A DNA stretch of 64,000 bases from NCBI GenBank assembly GCA_964036155.1, contig OZ038422.1, positions 55,699,201-55,763,200 on the forward strand, read 5' to 3'. Shown in pieces: positions 1-14,500 of the stretch. The position numbers and the translations under genes were made by a program. The notes under the pieces were generated by a model, which worked only from the letters and a program-made list of their open reading frames with translations, did not search any database and was not told where the DNA came from. The stretch comes from Diploscapter coronatus. Taxonomy: Eukaryota > Nematoda > Chromadorea > Rhabditida > Rhabditidae. Position 1 is the stretch's first letter; every line of letters begins with the position of its first letter.

Positions 1-7
1 ACCCTAC

Positions 8-3000
8 CAATTGACAGTTTTGTCGCCAGCCAGTCTTGTGCAATGTATTCTCGATTGCTGGCCAGCTCCCATTCCGATCACCTGAAGCAAATGAATTCTC
101 CCTTCAAGTATCATTCATTTCATCTAACCTGCCCTCGATGAGCGAAGCAGACCGAGTTCGATTGTGCATATTTCAGAGCGATCGTGGCAACGATCAGGTC
201 GTCGATGGCCTGCTTGTTCAGCTGCAATATAAAATTCGTCATTTGCATGGTCAGAATATCTTTGAAAGTGTAAAAGCTGTCAAACGTGAAAGTAAGATTT
301 TAAAGAACAAGTGTTTGGTTTTAATTCCGCGGTCAATATTGCAAAAGTTACATCATTAACCGACACTAACCTCATTATATTTTCCCACGACATTCTTGAA
401 CAGATCCGCACTAATGACTGCGTTATTTCGTTTCTGCCTCAGTTTCAGTCCAAATACAGTCCGCTCTTCTGTGTCTGTTGGCACGTAGGTCGGGTTTATC
501 TGAAATTTACATTCTCCCTTCTAGTTTATTAGGCTGAGATTGCAGCTTTGACACGTCTGGGAACAAAATCTAGAGTAAAATTTTTTCAATATCGATCAAA
601 GTCAAAATCGAAATTCGATAAAATTGATGTTTTCAAATGAAGATGGAGTTTTACGATTTTGCCATCAAAACTCACTCGATTCCATTTTAAGAAGTGAAAT
701 AGATGCGCTTCAATTTGATGGAATTCATAGAACTTGGAATAAACATCAAATCAACTAATGTTACCTTGAGAACACAGTAGTTTCCGTTCTTCTTTTTTGC
801 GAGAATGCTGAGTGCAGCTGCGTCATAATCAGGGGCGACCACTCCATCCGACACTTCCCGATTGATGATTTTGGCTGTCAACTCGTCGCATTTGTCCGAC
901 AGGGCGATGAAGTCCCCGAATGATGACATTCGGTCGGCACCTAGAATATAGTTTTTATTCCGATCACTTTCTTCCAAAATAAGCTTTCACAAAATTTCAC
1001 CAAGATTTTCAACAAAATTCTATTGAATTTCTAAAAAAAATTATTAGCATTTTACGAGATTTTCGAGGGTATGTTTTTAATTCATTTGAAACTGAATAAT
1101 TCACAGAAGCAGCTATGTTTATGATGAACCGAGTAATGAGACAGACTATCAGCTCAGCTCGGCCATAATTCACGAGGCACAAAGCACAAGGAAACCGAAG
1201 ATCGTCTAAATGGGGCGACGAGACAACGTGACGACTGATAATCGAAAACCTTAGCTTTCAGCTATTCTGAGAACGATTGTCTTACCAACTAGCTCAAGAA
1301 ATCGAATCGCATTCGATTTCTTCAATATCCAATCCTGCTCTTCAAAATTACTAATATTACATGTAAGGAGGGGATAGAAACGAAAGATGAAATGATACGT
1401 AAATTTCTCAGGCACATTTTTAGAGATAGGATACAATAACTGGGGGTATTTTAAGTAGCTTTTCAATGAAAATAGTCATTGTAAAAAGAGATGAACTTCT
1501 ATTAATTCGTAGCAAGGTTCATTTTCGCTATTAGTTTGCAGTGTTATTTGAAAGATGGAGAGTGAAAGCACATACAGGAATTTTAGAAATCAAATAAAAA
1601 ATAAAAGGAGAAAAAAGAGCAAATGCTTACCTCTAGCCCTGGCATAGGCTGCAGCTAGACTGGGTTTCTTTGTGTCGAGAGGCAAATCGGCAACCATGCA
1701 AGAGATTATCTCTGCCTCGTTCAGGGGAATTCCAATTGCCGCTCCTGAACAATTAGCATTATTCACATAATTCACGAAAAAAAATACTGATGTCACACTA
1801 AATAATGAGTTGAAAACATTTGGTCGGCCAGAAAGTTCTTGCCGAATATATGGATCAATAAAATTGTCCAAAATTTTGCTAGGCGTATTGCTAAATGTTA
1901 CAATATGTGAGAAAGGTGGTAATATTATTAGGCAAAATACTCAGCACCTCATCAGATAGAAGTCTAAAAAATGTTTCGAAAGCTAATGAAAAATATGTGT
2001 GATCAAGAGCGGCAGACTTTTTGACCGATCCAATATTCAAAATGTGCAGCTGTTTCTGAAACTACAGTAAATCACTCGTGATGAGAAATCTTCTAAAAAT
2101 GAAGAAAAAATAGGTAGTAACACAATTATGATCATTTCATACCAAAACTGATATCTGAAAAGTTTTCATTCGTATAAAATTGATTTTTCATTAAAAAATA
2201 AAGCTTTTACCAGCAGGAGAAACGTGTTTGAATGATGCAGCTGAGGGCAGACCAGTGGCTTCTGTCAGTTCCTTCACCAGCTGCCAACCATTCAGACCGT
2301 CCAGAATGTTTATGTAACCAGGAGAGCCGTTGAGCACTGCAAAATATCTCGGATTATTATTCAAATTGCATTTTTCTTCAACTCTATCATTGTACCAGAG
2401 GAGATTTTATTGTCAAAATCTTCGCAATTGATTGAAGAAGGGTAAATGACTCATAATTTGATAATGAAATTGCGTAATGTATAGTATTGAAATTTTAAAA
2501 ATATTTGTATACTAGTCAATTCAGATTTTCAGATAAGGATAAATATTTTTTCATGTAAATCTTGAATATAATTCACTTTCCCTCGATTACTCAATCCCTA
2601 ACAACAAACTTAATGGAATCCATATTGCAGCAAGTCTTTCATTTTACATTTTAATTCAAACTTTCGAACTTGAATTTGGAACCCAAACTTTGCAAATCGA
2701 CAACTTTCATTCTTTGAAATATTAAAGTCCAACCTTGGAACAGCCATACAATTGTAAGCACTTTGCGATATTCAGACTCCTTTAAAATTCATTCGAACAA
2801 ACTCCCCTCCCCGTTTAGTTATTCATATCGCTCATTTTCTACACTCCTTATGTTTTTTATTCCCTTGTTTGTCCCAAATTTATACCGAGCAATTTTCCTA
2901 CAAGTTCATTTGTCTGGCACAAGAATGAACTGAATGAAACTGAATCTGACGATAAATTTCGGGTTTGAAATGAGTTGAATTGCGCATTACTGGCTCATTC

Positions 3001-6000
3001 CCTACCTCCTCCTTTCTCTAACTCTCCCAATTCCCAATCTCTCCCCGTTAATATCTATGTTTCTCATTTCCTCTCGCTTTCGTCATCATTCCTCTTCTCA
3101 CTTTTTCCCCAGGGAAAATTCGCTGAACTCTCGCCATTTTTCGGCTAAACGACATAGTCGCGCGGAATGCAGAGAAAAACATTTTGACACTCACAAAATA
3201 TGACAAAACGATAATAAATATTTCAAAAATGGGTGGAAAAACGAAAGCAACCAATTGAAGCCACGCATAAAATTATTATTATTCGAAATCTATGAGCATA
3301 GATTAAAATAAAAGTTCTATTCAACCCAACTCATAGAAATTATCGTCGAGAAGTTTTGTGGATGTTTATGTTATTTTCACTCCTGCTGAAAAATCACCTG
3401 CATAAGAATTTTGTGCATGAATATTATGACACTGTTTCAATTCTAATTGTATGTATTTTAACAAAAATGAATATGATATTGACGCATTAGCTCAGTTCAA
3501 AATTTCTGATAAAATATTGGCATCGTCATGATCTATTGCTTTAGCACAATATAATAGTTTCGTTCTTATTCTAGAAAACCAATAAAACGCATACCGTGCA
3601 TATCGATGAAGCGCGTTATATGGTGACCAGAATAAGTGCTTCGAAAATATGCAAGAGTTCTGAATAACAGAGGGCAATTGGGGAATGAAAAAGGGAATAA
3701 GAAGGAGAATGACTAGAAGAGTGATATTAGACAAAGGCAGGACTGATGTAGTATGAATGGAAGGACGAGGACAATGTGCAATGTGCAATGTGCCAGTTTT
3801 GATATCCCCACTACCTTTGTTTCTCCCAATTTTCCCTCGTCTTCTTCCTGCAACTGCCCCAGGGGATCGTCCTTTTACTTCCCATTTCTCTCCACTATAT
3901 CAATAATCTAACGTCTCACAACCAGAGTAGAAATGACGATAAACGAAAGGTCGCACACTTTTAGGCGGATTAATCCGCGATTTGCACTACGAGGTCATAA
4001 ATAAGATCATAAAATGTACAACTTGCCCACCTTTTATAGGCATTTCATCGTCCGCAATGAAAAGCTCTGCATCGTCTTTCTGGTGAGGGTTCGTACCTGG
4101 AATCAATTCATTGAAAATTTTGCTAGTGATTTGTTTACAATAGCGGTTGAAAGTTCAAGGAGTGCTTGCTTTTGAAGCTAAACTTGCAGGAAATTGCATA
4201 TTCATAGCCAGAAGAAATTTAATTCTGTCATTGAGAATGATTGACATCGGATTATGAAAACTTTAATAATAGTTGTTACTTTTCCTATTCCTTTGCTTAA
4301 AATAGGAAATAAAATGCTCTCGATTTTAGCCATTCTGCACAAGTATAACAAAGAATGTCAGATTCATTTTCTTCTTTGCAAAACAAATATATTCCCTTAC
4401 CGTATCTGAGCGGCAGGGACCTCTCCCCGTTGCCAGCGAATCTTCGTCTCATAAATCCGCTGATGGTTTCGTCGTAGGAGGTCGTATGTTCGAAAGCCTG
4501 AATACCCTCAAAATTAGTTCCTCCTTCTTTTCTACCGCAAAATATTTTCCATTGTTATTTTGTGTTGAATCCCCTGTTCGCCGAATTGATTGGATTTCAA
4601 GAAGAATGCCTCGTTTGTTTTTGCTCGGCATATCCATTAGAAATTAGTTGGAGCCCTTCTTCGTGAGGACAGAATAGGGATAGTGCGCATTGCGCATAAA
4701 TGGATCAATGACTAAAAGGAAAGCTCCCCACATAGGAGTAGAGATATTGATGAAACTTCTTCTATAGGGACTTTCGAAGACGCTGATCATGTTGATCACA
4801 TCAAAAAGTGCCTAATCGCATTCAGAATTCGGGAATTTCGAATTGAGTCTGAGTTCACAAGCAAAACGGCTCATTTCCCATACAGAATACGAGTGAAAAA
4901 GAAACAAGGTTCCCGAATGCGATTAGGCATATTTTGAATTCAGAATCGTAATCAGTGTCATCAAAAATTCCTATATTCGGGGACTTTCCTTGTAAGTAAA
5001 TCAGGGATTTTGTACTTTAAAATGAAAATACAAAAAGGAGTGAATGCAAAATCATTGTAGAAAAGTATAAATCGCTAAACTATGTGAAAAATAAATTGAG
5101 AAGAAGTAGATTTTCTGCATTATTATAAAGTAGCTATCAAGAAATTCATCCTACCATAATCAAATTCATAAGTCTACAAACTCCTTTTAAATCGGAGAAA
5201 AATCTTTCAAGATTCAATTAAGTTTGTATGAGAAATAAGCAGTCATACTCCTCCTAACGAGTTTTCCAAACTGATAGTAAATTGAGCCACAATTTTTGCA
5301 CAAAAATGTAAATGAAAAATTAAAGCTTCTGTGGGAATATGAGATATGGAGAGTCGATTATTTCATCAGATCAATATCTCATCTCATCCCCCATTAATAT
5401 CTGATTATCGTCAGAATTTCCGAGCAAAATTTATGAATTATTTGGAAGAAATGACTAATTAATATTCCCGAGTTGATATTTTCCGATTAGTAACCACCTT
5501 TAGACATCCGTTTTTGCCATAAATCCTGTCGAAGAGCCTCGAATTGCTGTGGCTGCGATGCTTCCCGTCGTCACTGCTGAACGACGGTTGCATCCGCTTG
5601 TAAGCCATCGACGAAATACGCGACATTTTTGCTGGTTAGCTGATTAGATGATGACTGTACAACTGCCAGATGAGGTACGGGTCAGGAGAAGGAGAACATT
5701 TCTGAGAACTGGGGGAATGCTGAAATTGCCTGGCTGTTTGTGGAAGCGAATAGCAAATAGAACAATGCACCGCGATCAAAGCAGAAACGACTGAGGAAGA
5801 ATATCTGGAAGGGCACAAGCAGGGCAGGGCAAGTGAATATGAGGAAGGAAGGAAATGCGAAGCTGGAAAGAGAAAGGAGATACAGAAATATTGGAGCTGA
5901 ATCGGAATGGGATCGGAAATGCGAATCATCAAGTCAAGCGGACAAACGGCCGTGGAATAGAGTCATTCGACCGGACACAGAGCAGGACGAAAGACTCAAT

Positions 6001-9000
6001 CCACAATTCAAAAGTCAGAACGAGAGTTTTTGCGAGTTTTGACGATCTCAAAAGACCACCTCATTTCGGAAGAGTCGTAAAATGAGAAAGAAATCAACGA
6101 CACAAGCGTGAAATGGCAAGGAGGGCTAAGAATGGAAAGACGACATAAGTACGACACAAATCGAAAAGTCGCAGAGGTGTTGAAGATCCTAATTGAATGC
6201 TCCCGAAAGGGACATCCCCTCTTCTCTGTATTCTCAGCCTTGGACATACCCTCTCTCGCATTGCATCACTTCTGACTGACAATCTATGTAATTGCATTCA
6301 GATGCACATGAAAAATCAGCACTCAATTCGAGAACAGATCTGTCAGTTATTTTGAGAAAATTAGGTACGTTGATTAAGACATCCAACTGTCAAACCATTG
6401 ATGAAATTGCTACTGAATTGATTGGATTTGCAATAAATAAACAAAGGATGCAAAGCTGTGAGAGGAATGCTGACAGAGATAGAGGCAGCGATGGGCGAGA
6501 GAAGATGGGCTGTGCATGCGAATTCCGAGGCGCAACTATAAAACCAGGCAGAAGGACTGACGCGGCCAAAGGCTCAAATTAACACGAAAAACTTAATCAG
6601 GACAGAAACGACACTACTTGCTTACTTGCACACTATTTCCTCTCATTACTTGACATCCATCTACCTAATATATAGAATGGGGTTGAAAATTATTAAAGTA
6701 TGGATGAAAATATTGAAGATCAAAGAAAAACAGAAATTGAAGCATGAAACTTCATTAACTTTCTAAAGTCTAATTCAAGCGAAGCTTTAAATCGCCAAAA
6801 CATTTCAACTTAACGACGGACAGAAAGATAGACGAAACTTCAGCGAAATAAATTCATAAGGAGGAAGTTAGCAATAAATCATCATAGCTCAGGCATTCTC
6901 AAGTTCGAAGGAATGAGAAGGGGATCAGAAGCCATTTTGATTACTGTAAAGAGCAATAAATGTTCCATGGAAAAGTCACGAACGAATAAACTATTCGTGG
7001 TTTAATAAGGAGACAAAGAGCATGAAACATGAAATGTAAGCAACATGTAGTTTTGGAAGAAAGATGCCGAAGCGTGCGTTACAATAGATTTGAAGGATTA
7101 ATTCGAAAATTCGGAAAAAAAAATAAGGGGAATTAGTGAAGAAATGTATGAAATGCAGCCAAGAAGAAAATGGGAAGTTGATGAAGTCGAAAGGGGAAAG
7201 GGACAGAAGGAAGTGGGAAGTTGGTCAGAAATAGTAGTCCGGAAAGGTAAACAACCTCAATGAATATGATCCGATTTGGCAGAATTTAAACCAAAATGAA
7301 AATTATAAGGGAGGGGTTTGCAACAAGGAATCTTCCACGGAAAATAGGTACATAAGGAGTCCGTAATCAAATTTCGGCGGAACATTTTAGTTTAGGAAGG
7401 GTCCCCGCAAGGACGATTGTCTCAAGCGTTGTCTAGGTCCGAGAACCTGATCCACAATAATTTTGCAAATCGTCAGCGAAAATCTTTAGTCAATCATTTT
7501 CCTAATTCTCTAAATCATCAACTTGCGTTTTCCGAATTCGTTGTGGACTCTCTGATTTGTCATTAGAAAATAGAAAGATGAGAGAGCGGAATGAGCAGAT
7601 CAGAGATAAACAATGTGCGGAATGCTCCATTCATTTTCGGATTCGTGCGAATAAGGAAGAGGAGAGACGAGAAAAAGGACTGGGCGACTGGGGAATGGAG
7701 GCAAAGAGGGCTGTTAAACTTGGGAGAGGGAGGAAAATGAATTGAAATCTGCCCGGAGAAAGGCAAATTGGAGGGAAAACAGAAACACAAACAGACTGAC
7801 GAGAAAGGGACTCAGAGAAGGGTGTTCGGAGACGAGAGAATCTGAGTATCGGAAATGAACGCATAATGCAATCGAGTAGATCTTCTTTATGAAGAAGGAC
7901 TCCAACTTGGAAAGAAACAGCTTTCTTCGATCAGTGACCAATTGAATGCATCACCGACATATTCGAGCAATGGAATGAGAGAGAAGGAGCTTACCTTCAG
8001 AGCCAGCAGCTGTCTTCTCGAATCCGACACGGCGCCAGCGGATTGCAGCTGAAAACTGACGAATTGACTATGCGCTAATGTGGGAATTTCCCAAACAAAA
8101 TAGAACGGATTTGGCGATGCAAAAGCCGAACTCGACTGAATTCGGGAGTTCAGAAAATCGCTTCAAGAGGGATTTGATTGAAGAAAGGCATAAAAATATG
8201 ACATAAGTCATATCGAATTGAGCACTTGACTGACAAAATGACAGCCCTGATAAGTTTGCAGTTAACCAAAAAAGCGAAAAGATCACATAAAAGGATCAGT
8301 GGGGCAAAAAAGAAGTGCCAAATATGTATGCAAAATCCCCCTAGGGGATTCTATAATGGAATTAGAGAAAGAAACGAAAATTCGGCTGAAAATGACGTAG
8401 AATATTTTCGAGATGAAAGTTGAATTCATGGTTGTTCAAAAATACATTTTAAGCAAGAGATTACTAAATAAGTTATTGAAAGGATAGGCGCAAATTGTCA
8501 TCTTGTTTTCAGTTTTAAGTTATTTTTATTCCATTCTATTTGAGTGAAACTCGAAGATGAGAAAGTTTCACTTTAATTCATCTTTTCGGAATCTCAAAGA
8601 AAATACGCCCGCACTGGATGAGTATAGAAATGTTTCAATAAACAAAAGCAAAACATCTTTCAAGCGAAACCTCAAGTTTTCTGCCAAGTCTGCGCAAAGG
8701 TTTCGCTATCAGATGGGGTGAGTTAATTGAAGCGATGCGTTGAACTCGAGAATTTAGTCGTTTTTGTTTGACCGGAAATTATCTAGCCCTCTTCTTTCCA
8801 TTTCATTCGCTCTCTTCGCCTACCTCCTGGATGACTTTCTCGTAGTCCTTCGGATCGCAAATCACCGTTACTCGAGAGTGGTTCTTGGCTGCTGCACGTA
8901 GGAGAGTCACGCCTCCTGTAACTCATCAGGATGAATTTTAAAGTTCTAGCGAATTTCTCGATGTGACTCTTTTCAAGGACAGGAATGCCATTTGGAAGAC

Positions 9001-11031
9001 AACAAAATATTGCGGCATGCTTTTTCACAAAGCCATGGTAGATTTTTTTTTACAAGCTCATTAATGTCCTTTCTGAAGACGTGTCGTAGTTTTGTAAAAT
9101 CGTATCGTAATATCGCAACTGCTCATTTGGAAAAGTGACATATAGTTTTGTGATGAGACGAAAGTTCATAAGAATCGGAACCAAAATTCAGAATCTTACT
9201 TACCAATATCGATGTTCTCGACTGCCTCTTCAAGCAGGCAGTCCTTTTTGGCGATGCACTGCTTGAATGGATACAGGTTGCACACCACGAAATCGATGAA
9301 ATTGAAGCCGAATTTCTGCAAGAAAAAACTCATCAGTGCCAAAAATGATGAGCAGCCATAAAAACTGACAGATTGGAGGGAATTAGTTAAGATGGCAAAA
9401 GCAAAGAAGTACTCAACTGAACCATGAATGAGCCATCGAAAATAAAATTGTTATGCAGGACAAAAACAATAGAATCAGTTATTTTTTGCAATCAAGCTAC
9501 TAATTGAACTAGACCAGGACTCGTCATGACCCAGAAAGATGAAGAATAAAAAATGCGTCGTTCCCCATTCGGAATATTTCGAGCGCCGGAAGTATCAAAG
9601 CCAAATTCGGTTCAAAGATTTCAAGAACAGAGTTAGTGACGGTCGGCTGCAGTCATTTTTCGATAAATAACCTTTCGACGATTTGCGAGAGTCGGCATTG
9701 GAGAAACTCACGCTGAACGTGCAGAGCGTAAGGAGTAAAGGGGAAATGCAAATGAGAGATTAGAAAGCAAAAAAGTTAATGTGAATGAGAAATTCGCGTT
9801 GATTGAAAACTGAAATGCGAAAGAAACGGAATAGTAATTGAAGTTTCTTGAAAAATATTGTTCGCCAAAGTTGATCTCTTACTTGCAAAATTCTAGGCGA
9901 CTATGGCAAATCGCGATAGGGCATAATGCAGCTTTGCAATGATTTCGTGATCAACAAACACGGGGGTCTATGAAGTTTCTTTGATCAAGCTCGCTGCTCA
10001 GAAACCAATGTGTTAGAATGCATAATGTTGAGAATGAGAAAATAGCTTCTCAAAACAAATAGTCATTATGAAAATCTCAGAACTAAGCCTGAAAATGTGA
10101 AGACAGAGGGAGTCGAGTTAGAAAAATGGACACAAAGAAGAACTACGGTTGGGACTTTTCCAAAATCTCTATCAGCAGTCGTACTGCGGCTGCATTGAAA
10201 AGTCGTTTGTCCAATCGAGAACGCTGACCTGCATTTCCTCCCGATCAGTCTTCTGCTCCTCCCTGGCGAGAATACCTCCATGCACAGCAGGGTGGAGGGT
10301 CTTAACCCTGCCGCCCAGCATTTCGGGGAATCTAGTGATGTCCTCCACATCGCGCACGTCAATCTTCGCGTCCTTTAGCAACTTCGCAGTTCTTCCAGAA
10401 GCGACCAGCTAAAATTGGAAACTATGAAAAAGAATATTCTGAAAACGATGGTATTTTAAGCTTGAAAAATAAAACGAGATTCGGAATCGAGTTGGGGATG
10501 ATGATCAAGAATAGTGACAAATTTAAATTTTGTCACGCCTTCGATAAGGATTAAAAAATCAGGAAAAATAAAGCGATTAAAGACTTCATTTTTAAATTTC
10601 GTCTTCAGGAAAAATTTCTAGAAAAACTGTAAAAATTCGAGTAGAACTAGCTAGGGCTATTCGTGCAAAAGTGTTACGAATTGGAGTTGGATATTTCTAT
10701 CAGCATATTTTCAAAAATTCCAAAATTATCAAGTGATGTAGAAAAAGCAGTTGGAATATTCGGGGAAAATGTAAATTTTTATGATTTTTCTTTCATATTT
10801 TTCCTCGAATGATATTTGGGAAAAGTTTTATACGCACTCAAGTTATTCAGAACTTTGAGTTTCCACCAATTCTTACCTTTAAACCGCACTGTTGCAAGCC
10901 ACGAGCAAAATCAACCAGACCTTCCTTGTTTGATACGGAAATCAGAGCTGAAATGTTCAGTATGAAATTCATACTTTGGTATAAAATCTAAAAAAAAAAA
11001 TACCTAATCTTTCCATGGTGTGATCAGCCAT
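8..11031 (-). CDS. atic-1: ATIC, bifunctional AICAR transformylase / IMP cyclohydrolase (3' end outside window)
   Basis: Catalyses the last two steps of purine synthesis (AICAR to FAICAR to IMP) in the cytosol. Fourteen coding exons are visible: 11004-11031, 10877-10948, 10229-10408, 9204-9315, 8824-8915, 7995-8048, 4401-4497, 4031-4096, 2211-2336, 1631-1744, 765-940, 371-499, 129-221 and 8-81, giving 471 residues of a family protein of about 590. The donor at position 7 leads off the left edge. The N-terminal cyclohydrolase part shows [19 protein letters not shown] and VVCNLYPF; the transformylase part shows the catalytic SFKHVSPAG (Lys270-His271 here), [18 protein letters not shown] and [17 protein letters not shown]. 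One oddity is SGRTAK where the phosphate loop normally reads SGGTAK. Introns are long (one is 3.5 kb) and hold a foldback element and a small ORF. Identification is near certain; the symbol follows C. elegans. Confidence 0.96.
4716..4992. mobile_element. Foldback (MITE-like) element in an ATIC intron
   Basis: About 275 bp whose ends are imperfect inverted copies: the left end reads AAGGAAAGCTCCCC and the reverse complement of the right end reads AAGGAAAGTCCCC. A second internal pair, TGCCTAATCGCATTC near 4810 and its reverse complement near 4915-4930, is perfect. No coding capacity is present. It lies in the 3.5-kb intron between ATIC exons 6 and 7. Superfamily and target duplication are not clear. 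Confidence 0.5.
5459..5626 (-). CDS. Possible small ORF or nested first exon inside ATIC intron 6
   Basis: A 55-codon reading frame starts [13 protein letters not shown], continues Ser/Arg/Lys-rich, and ends ISTREY. The stretch is richer in G+C than the surrounding intron. An AG preceded by CTAATC lies about 15 nt before the ATG, the position expected of a trans-splice or 5' UTR acceptor, and a possible donor (AAG then GTGGTT) follows codon 43. It cannot be added to ATIC in frame, because the open frame does not match the phase of the flanking ATIC exons. It resembles no family I know. It could be a nested minus-strand gene's first exon, or chance. Confidence 0.25.
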   Translation of the reverse strand: MSRISSMAYKRMQPSFSSDDGKHRSHSNSRLFDRIYGKNGCLKVVTNRKISTREY

Positions 11032-11552
11032 GCTTGAATTAGACAAATTGACGACCGATGAGCTAAAAACAACGAAAAAGAATTGCTGAAAAACAAGAAA
11101 TGTCAATGACAAGAAGGATATGGCAAAGAAAGGAAAAGGACAGACAAAAGGGGCGTTTTCTATAAGGAGATAATGATCACTAAAGAAGTGGAGAGAAGGA
11201 GGAGAAAACAGTGCTGCACACAAGAAAGGGTCAAAATATTCGACAAAATTAACTGGCAAACAATAACAAATTGATTCGAAATAATCGAAATATTATCATT
11301 GATCAATCAAAGTTTATCTTTGCAAAACAATTTCAAGAAAATGCCAAAATGCATAATGAAAAATTTGGACAAAAAAGATGACGATTACGATAAAGAATAT
11401 TGGATCCCTTGCATAACCAAATCAGGTGATAGATGTAAATAGACTCCTAAACTTTGAACTATTCCTTATTTGATTTCTTGATCATTCAAACCGAGCAGAT
11501 CAAACATGAAAATTTATTAGTTCATCCTTCACTATGTGATTATGTATAACTT

Positions 11553-14500
11553 CTATAGATTTTTAGGTTTGGCTGGCTGGTTTGAAGGCAGACCATTTGG
11601 TACAATCTGAAATCCGATTTTTTATATTGGTGAGTAAAACAACCCAACTACTTCATTCTCCCCTCCCAACATGGATTCATTTCGCTTTCTGTACATTATC
11701 TCCGCTTGTCGCATGAATCGAGTCAGTCCCTGGAACATCGAATTGTCCTTCTGAAATAGTATATTTTCAATTAATACTTATTGAGTCAGACAGACATGTT
11801 CATGTCCATGTGGAGTTGCTCCGTGTTTATGGGCGGCTTCGTGATGTGCCACGGCCAATCGAGGCTCTCCAAGCTGGAAGAATCCCATTTGCAGATATCT
11901 TAAACGTGGGCTATTCTTGTTAGAAGATTTAAAGAGCGTGACACCTTTGCAACAGTTCCAAGTAACATCCGCTAGCCGTAAATGCGAACAAATAATCAGC
12001 CGGGAACAACGTCTGGGTGAAGATCATGCAAATCAACGTTGTTTGAGAGAATCTGAAATACGTTAAATAAACTACTTTTCACAATAGTTAGTTAACCTAA
12101 AAGTCTCATCAGTTAGTTGATATTTGATCAGGGAAGTTTCAAAGAACGTGACGCCAAAATGAATCCAAGATATCAAGAATCCGGCTGAATAGAGATGTGT
12201 AATCGATATCAGTGGAATAGTTTTACCAATTCCAAATACAGGTAGGAACGATTTAGTAGCCCGACAATCTCGGTCAGATAGTGCGAGAATTCTTCGAATG
12301 ATGAAATATTGGATCCATTGAGCAGCCTAATAACGAAATTTCTATTGGATGATCTTCTGAAACGATAAGTCAGCTACTTGCATAGCTGCAATGTTATAGA
12401 TCGAAATGATTGCATCGCTCATCGCAATGAAGCCATCCTTATGCTGGTAGACTGTCTCAGTTGATTGAAGAATCTGGAATAAAATGCTCAAATTTTCATT
12501 TTAGAGCTTTTTGAAATGTTAGGAAATAAGAGGCTGCGCCAGGATAATTGAAAACGATAAAAATTTGTTCTACTCTACTTTGTAAATGATAAGTTCTTAC
12601 CAATTTAACTAGAAGAACGAAGCTGCACCCGAAGAGAATGGAGACATCTCCTCTGGCATGTGCCTTGTGGTGAGCATCTAAACGGCTGTCGCTAACTGTT
12701 CGACTCCACAAATAAACCTGACGATGAATTAAGATTAGTAATGGGTTGATTTATTAAAAAAAATACCGATGCAAAGAGTACAATCTGTAATGAATTAGCA
12801 ACAATACCGACGTAATCATTCACCAGCCAATTTTGCACCACCAAGTCGTCGAAATCTGAAGGAAATGAGCGTAGTTGAAGGCATGATTGCACGAATTTTT
12901 GGAACGTCAGGAATCCAAAAACATCTTTTCATAATCCTCGTTAGTTCAATTCCGACTTCAGATTTAAAAAAATCATCTTTGTGCAATCTCGATGCTAAGA
13001 TATCGTATTATGACAAACCGATTGTGTAGTAGAAATAGATGAGCCATTTGATTGTGGACGCCAAGCAGGTCACAATAATTAGAACCCAGAAGAAGTACAC
13101 CATTGATCTACTGAAACAAACTAAACTATTTTCAAATCTATGTTTTATCTGACTATATTCGAAGTGGAAGGGCATTTTCGTCGTACTCGTCAACTCGAAC
13201 TCGAGAAATGTCCTTCATGAATTCGTTCAGCAGAGCTCGAATTCCTCTATGTTTACGCTGAAGCAATTTCATCGCTGAACGAGATTGTCGAATTTCTTTA
13301 CCGTCGCCTTTCGATGCAGACTTTCTGCTTTTTCTTCAGCTCCTCCACAAGACAGCCAATGTGAAACAATCAGAACTGGGAAGAATTCCGAAGCACAAGA
13401 AATGATTGCACTGTTTAGTACTCCTTTATTTAGAAACGTAGATAATTTTGGGGTTGATAATCATGAGAAAAGAACGGTGGAGCATTATCGACGAGGTTAA
13501 CCTGTGTCAGCGTTGGACGGAAATTCCGTTTCCGAAATTTCAGAATTTAATTTCTGTTTTCGGCTTCCAAAATCTGAAGATGCACTTTCCGTCCAACACT
13601 GATCTGAGCGGCATGCTTTTTAGATCTTCGAAAATGTTTTAATGAGAGCAGCAAAGTTGTGACCATTTTGTGCAATGCAAATGTGAATCATTTGGAGGAG
13701 GCAAACCTGATAGCATAGCTTTTAGCCAAGACCTAAAGCCTTTGGGCTACGAGGCTCACCTCAAGATAGTCGAAGCCAACCACCTAACACCTATGATCCG
13801 ACATATTCAAATAATAAATCATTTCTGTTAAATACCACCATCAGTACGATTATGCTCTTTCTTACGTAGCAATTTCTCATGATTACTAGTTAGTAAATTC
13901 AAAAATGTTTACCTTTGTTAATGTAGTACCTGAAATAGCTTATTCAGATGCTGAATATAATTTGACTCTACTAGCTCTCAGAATAGCATCATTTCCAAAT
14001 CTATCGATTATTATTCTAGCAAAAGTTTAGACAAAAATGAAACTGACCAGACTTTCTCCATTCCGTGCAAGTCTTCACTAGGCGAGCAATCGTAATATCG
14101 TTTCATAACTGAAACCATGAAAAATCAGGCTTGTCACGAATCTACCCACCCCCGTCCCAGAAATTTGAATTTGTAACATGCCTGGACACCAGTATCCTTC
14201 CAACTCTTTCCTTTGACAGAGTTCCTGATGTGAAAGATATGCTTTGTAGATGACGACTTTCATCCAAACGATACAGAAAGTCATGTTGATGAACAATCGG
14301 CCAATCTTGAATGGGATACAGTGTGATCACGATAATTTTATAACTTATTTCTTGAATTACTTTTTCTTAAAAATTATTTTTGAAAACTCAACGGACTTCA
14401 ATTTAGCTTGGTGAGACATTCATGAAAATGCATGGTTTTACCCTTTTTCACTTACGGGTAGGCCTGGGCATATCGGTGGCGAGTAAAATTTCTAGATATT

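Noticed and set aside
13760..13783. Possible 24-nt minus-strand microexon of the otopetrin gene (VVGFDYLE) with phase-0 splice sites
   Set aside because: It would fit in phase, but joining the flanking exons directly also works and otopetrins do not need extra residues there; no independent support.
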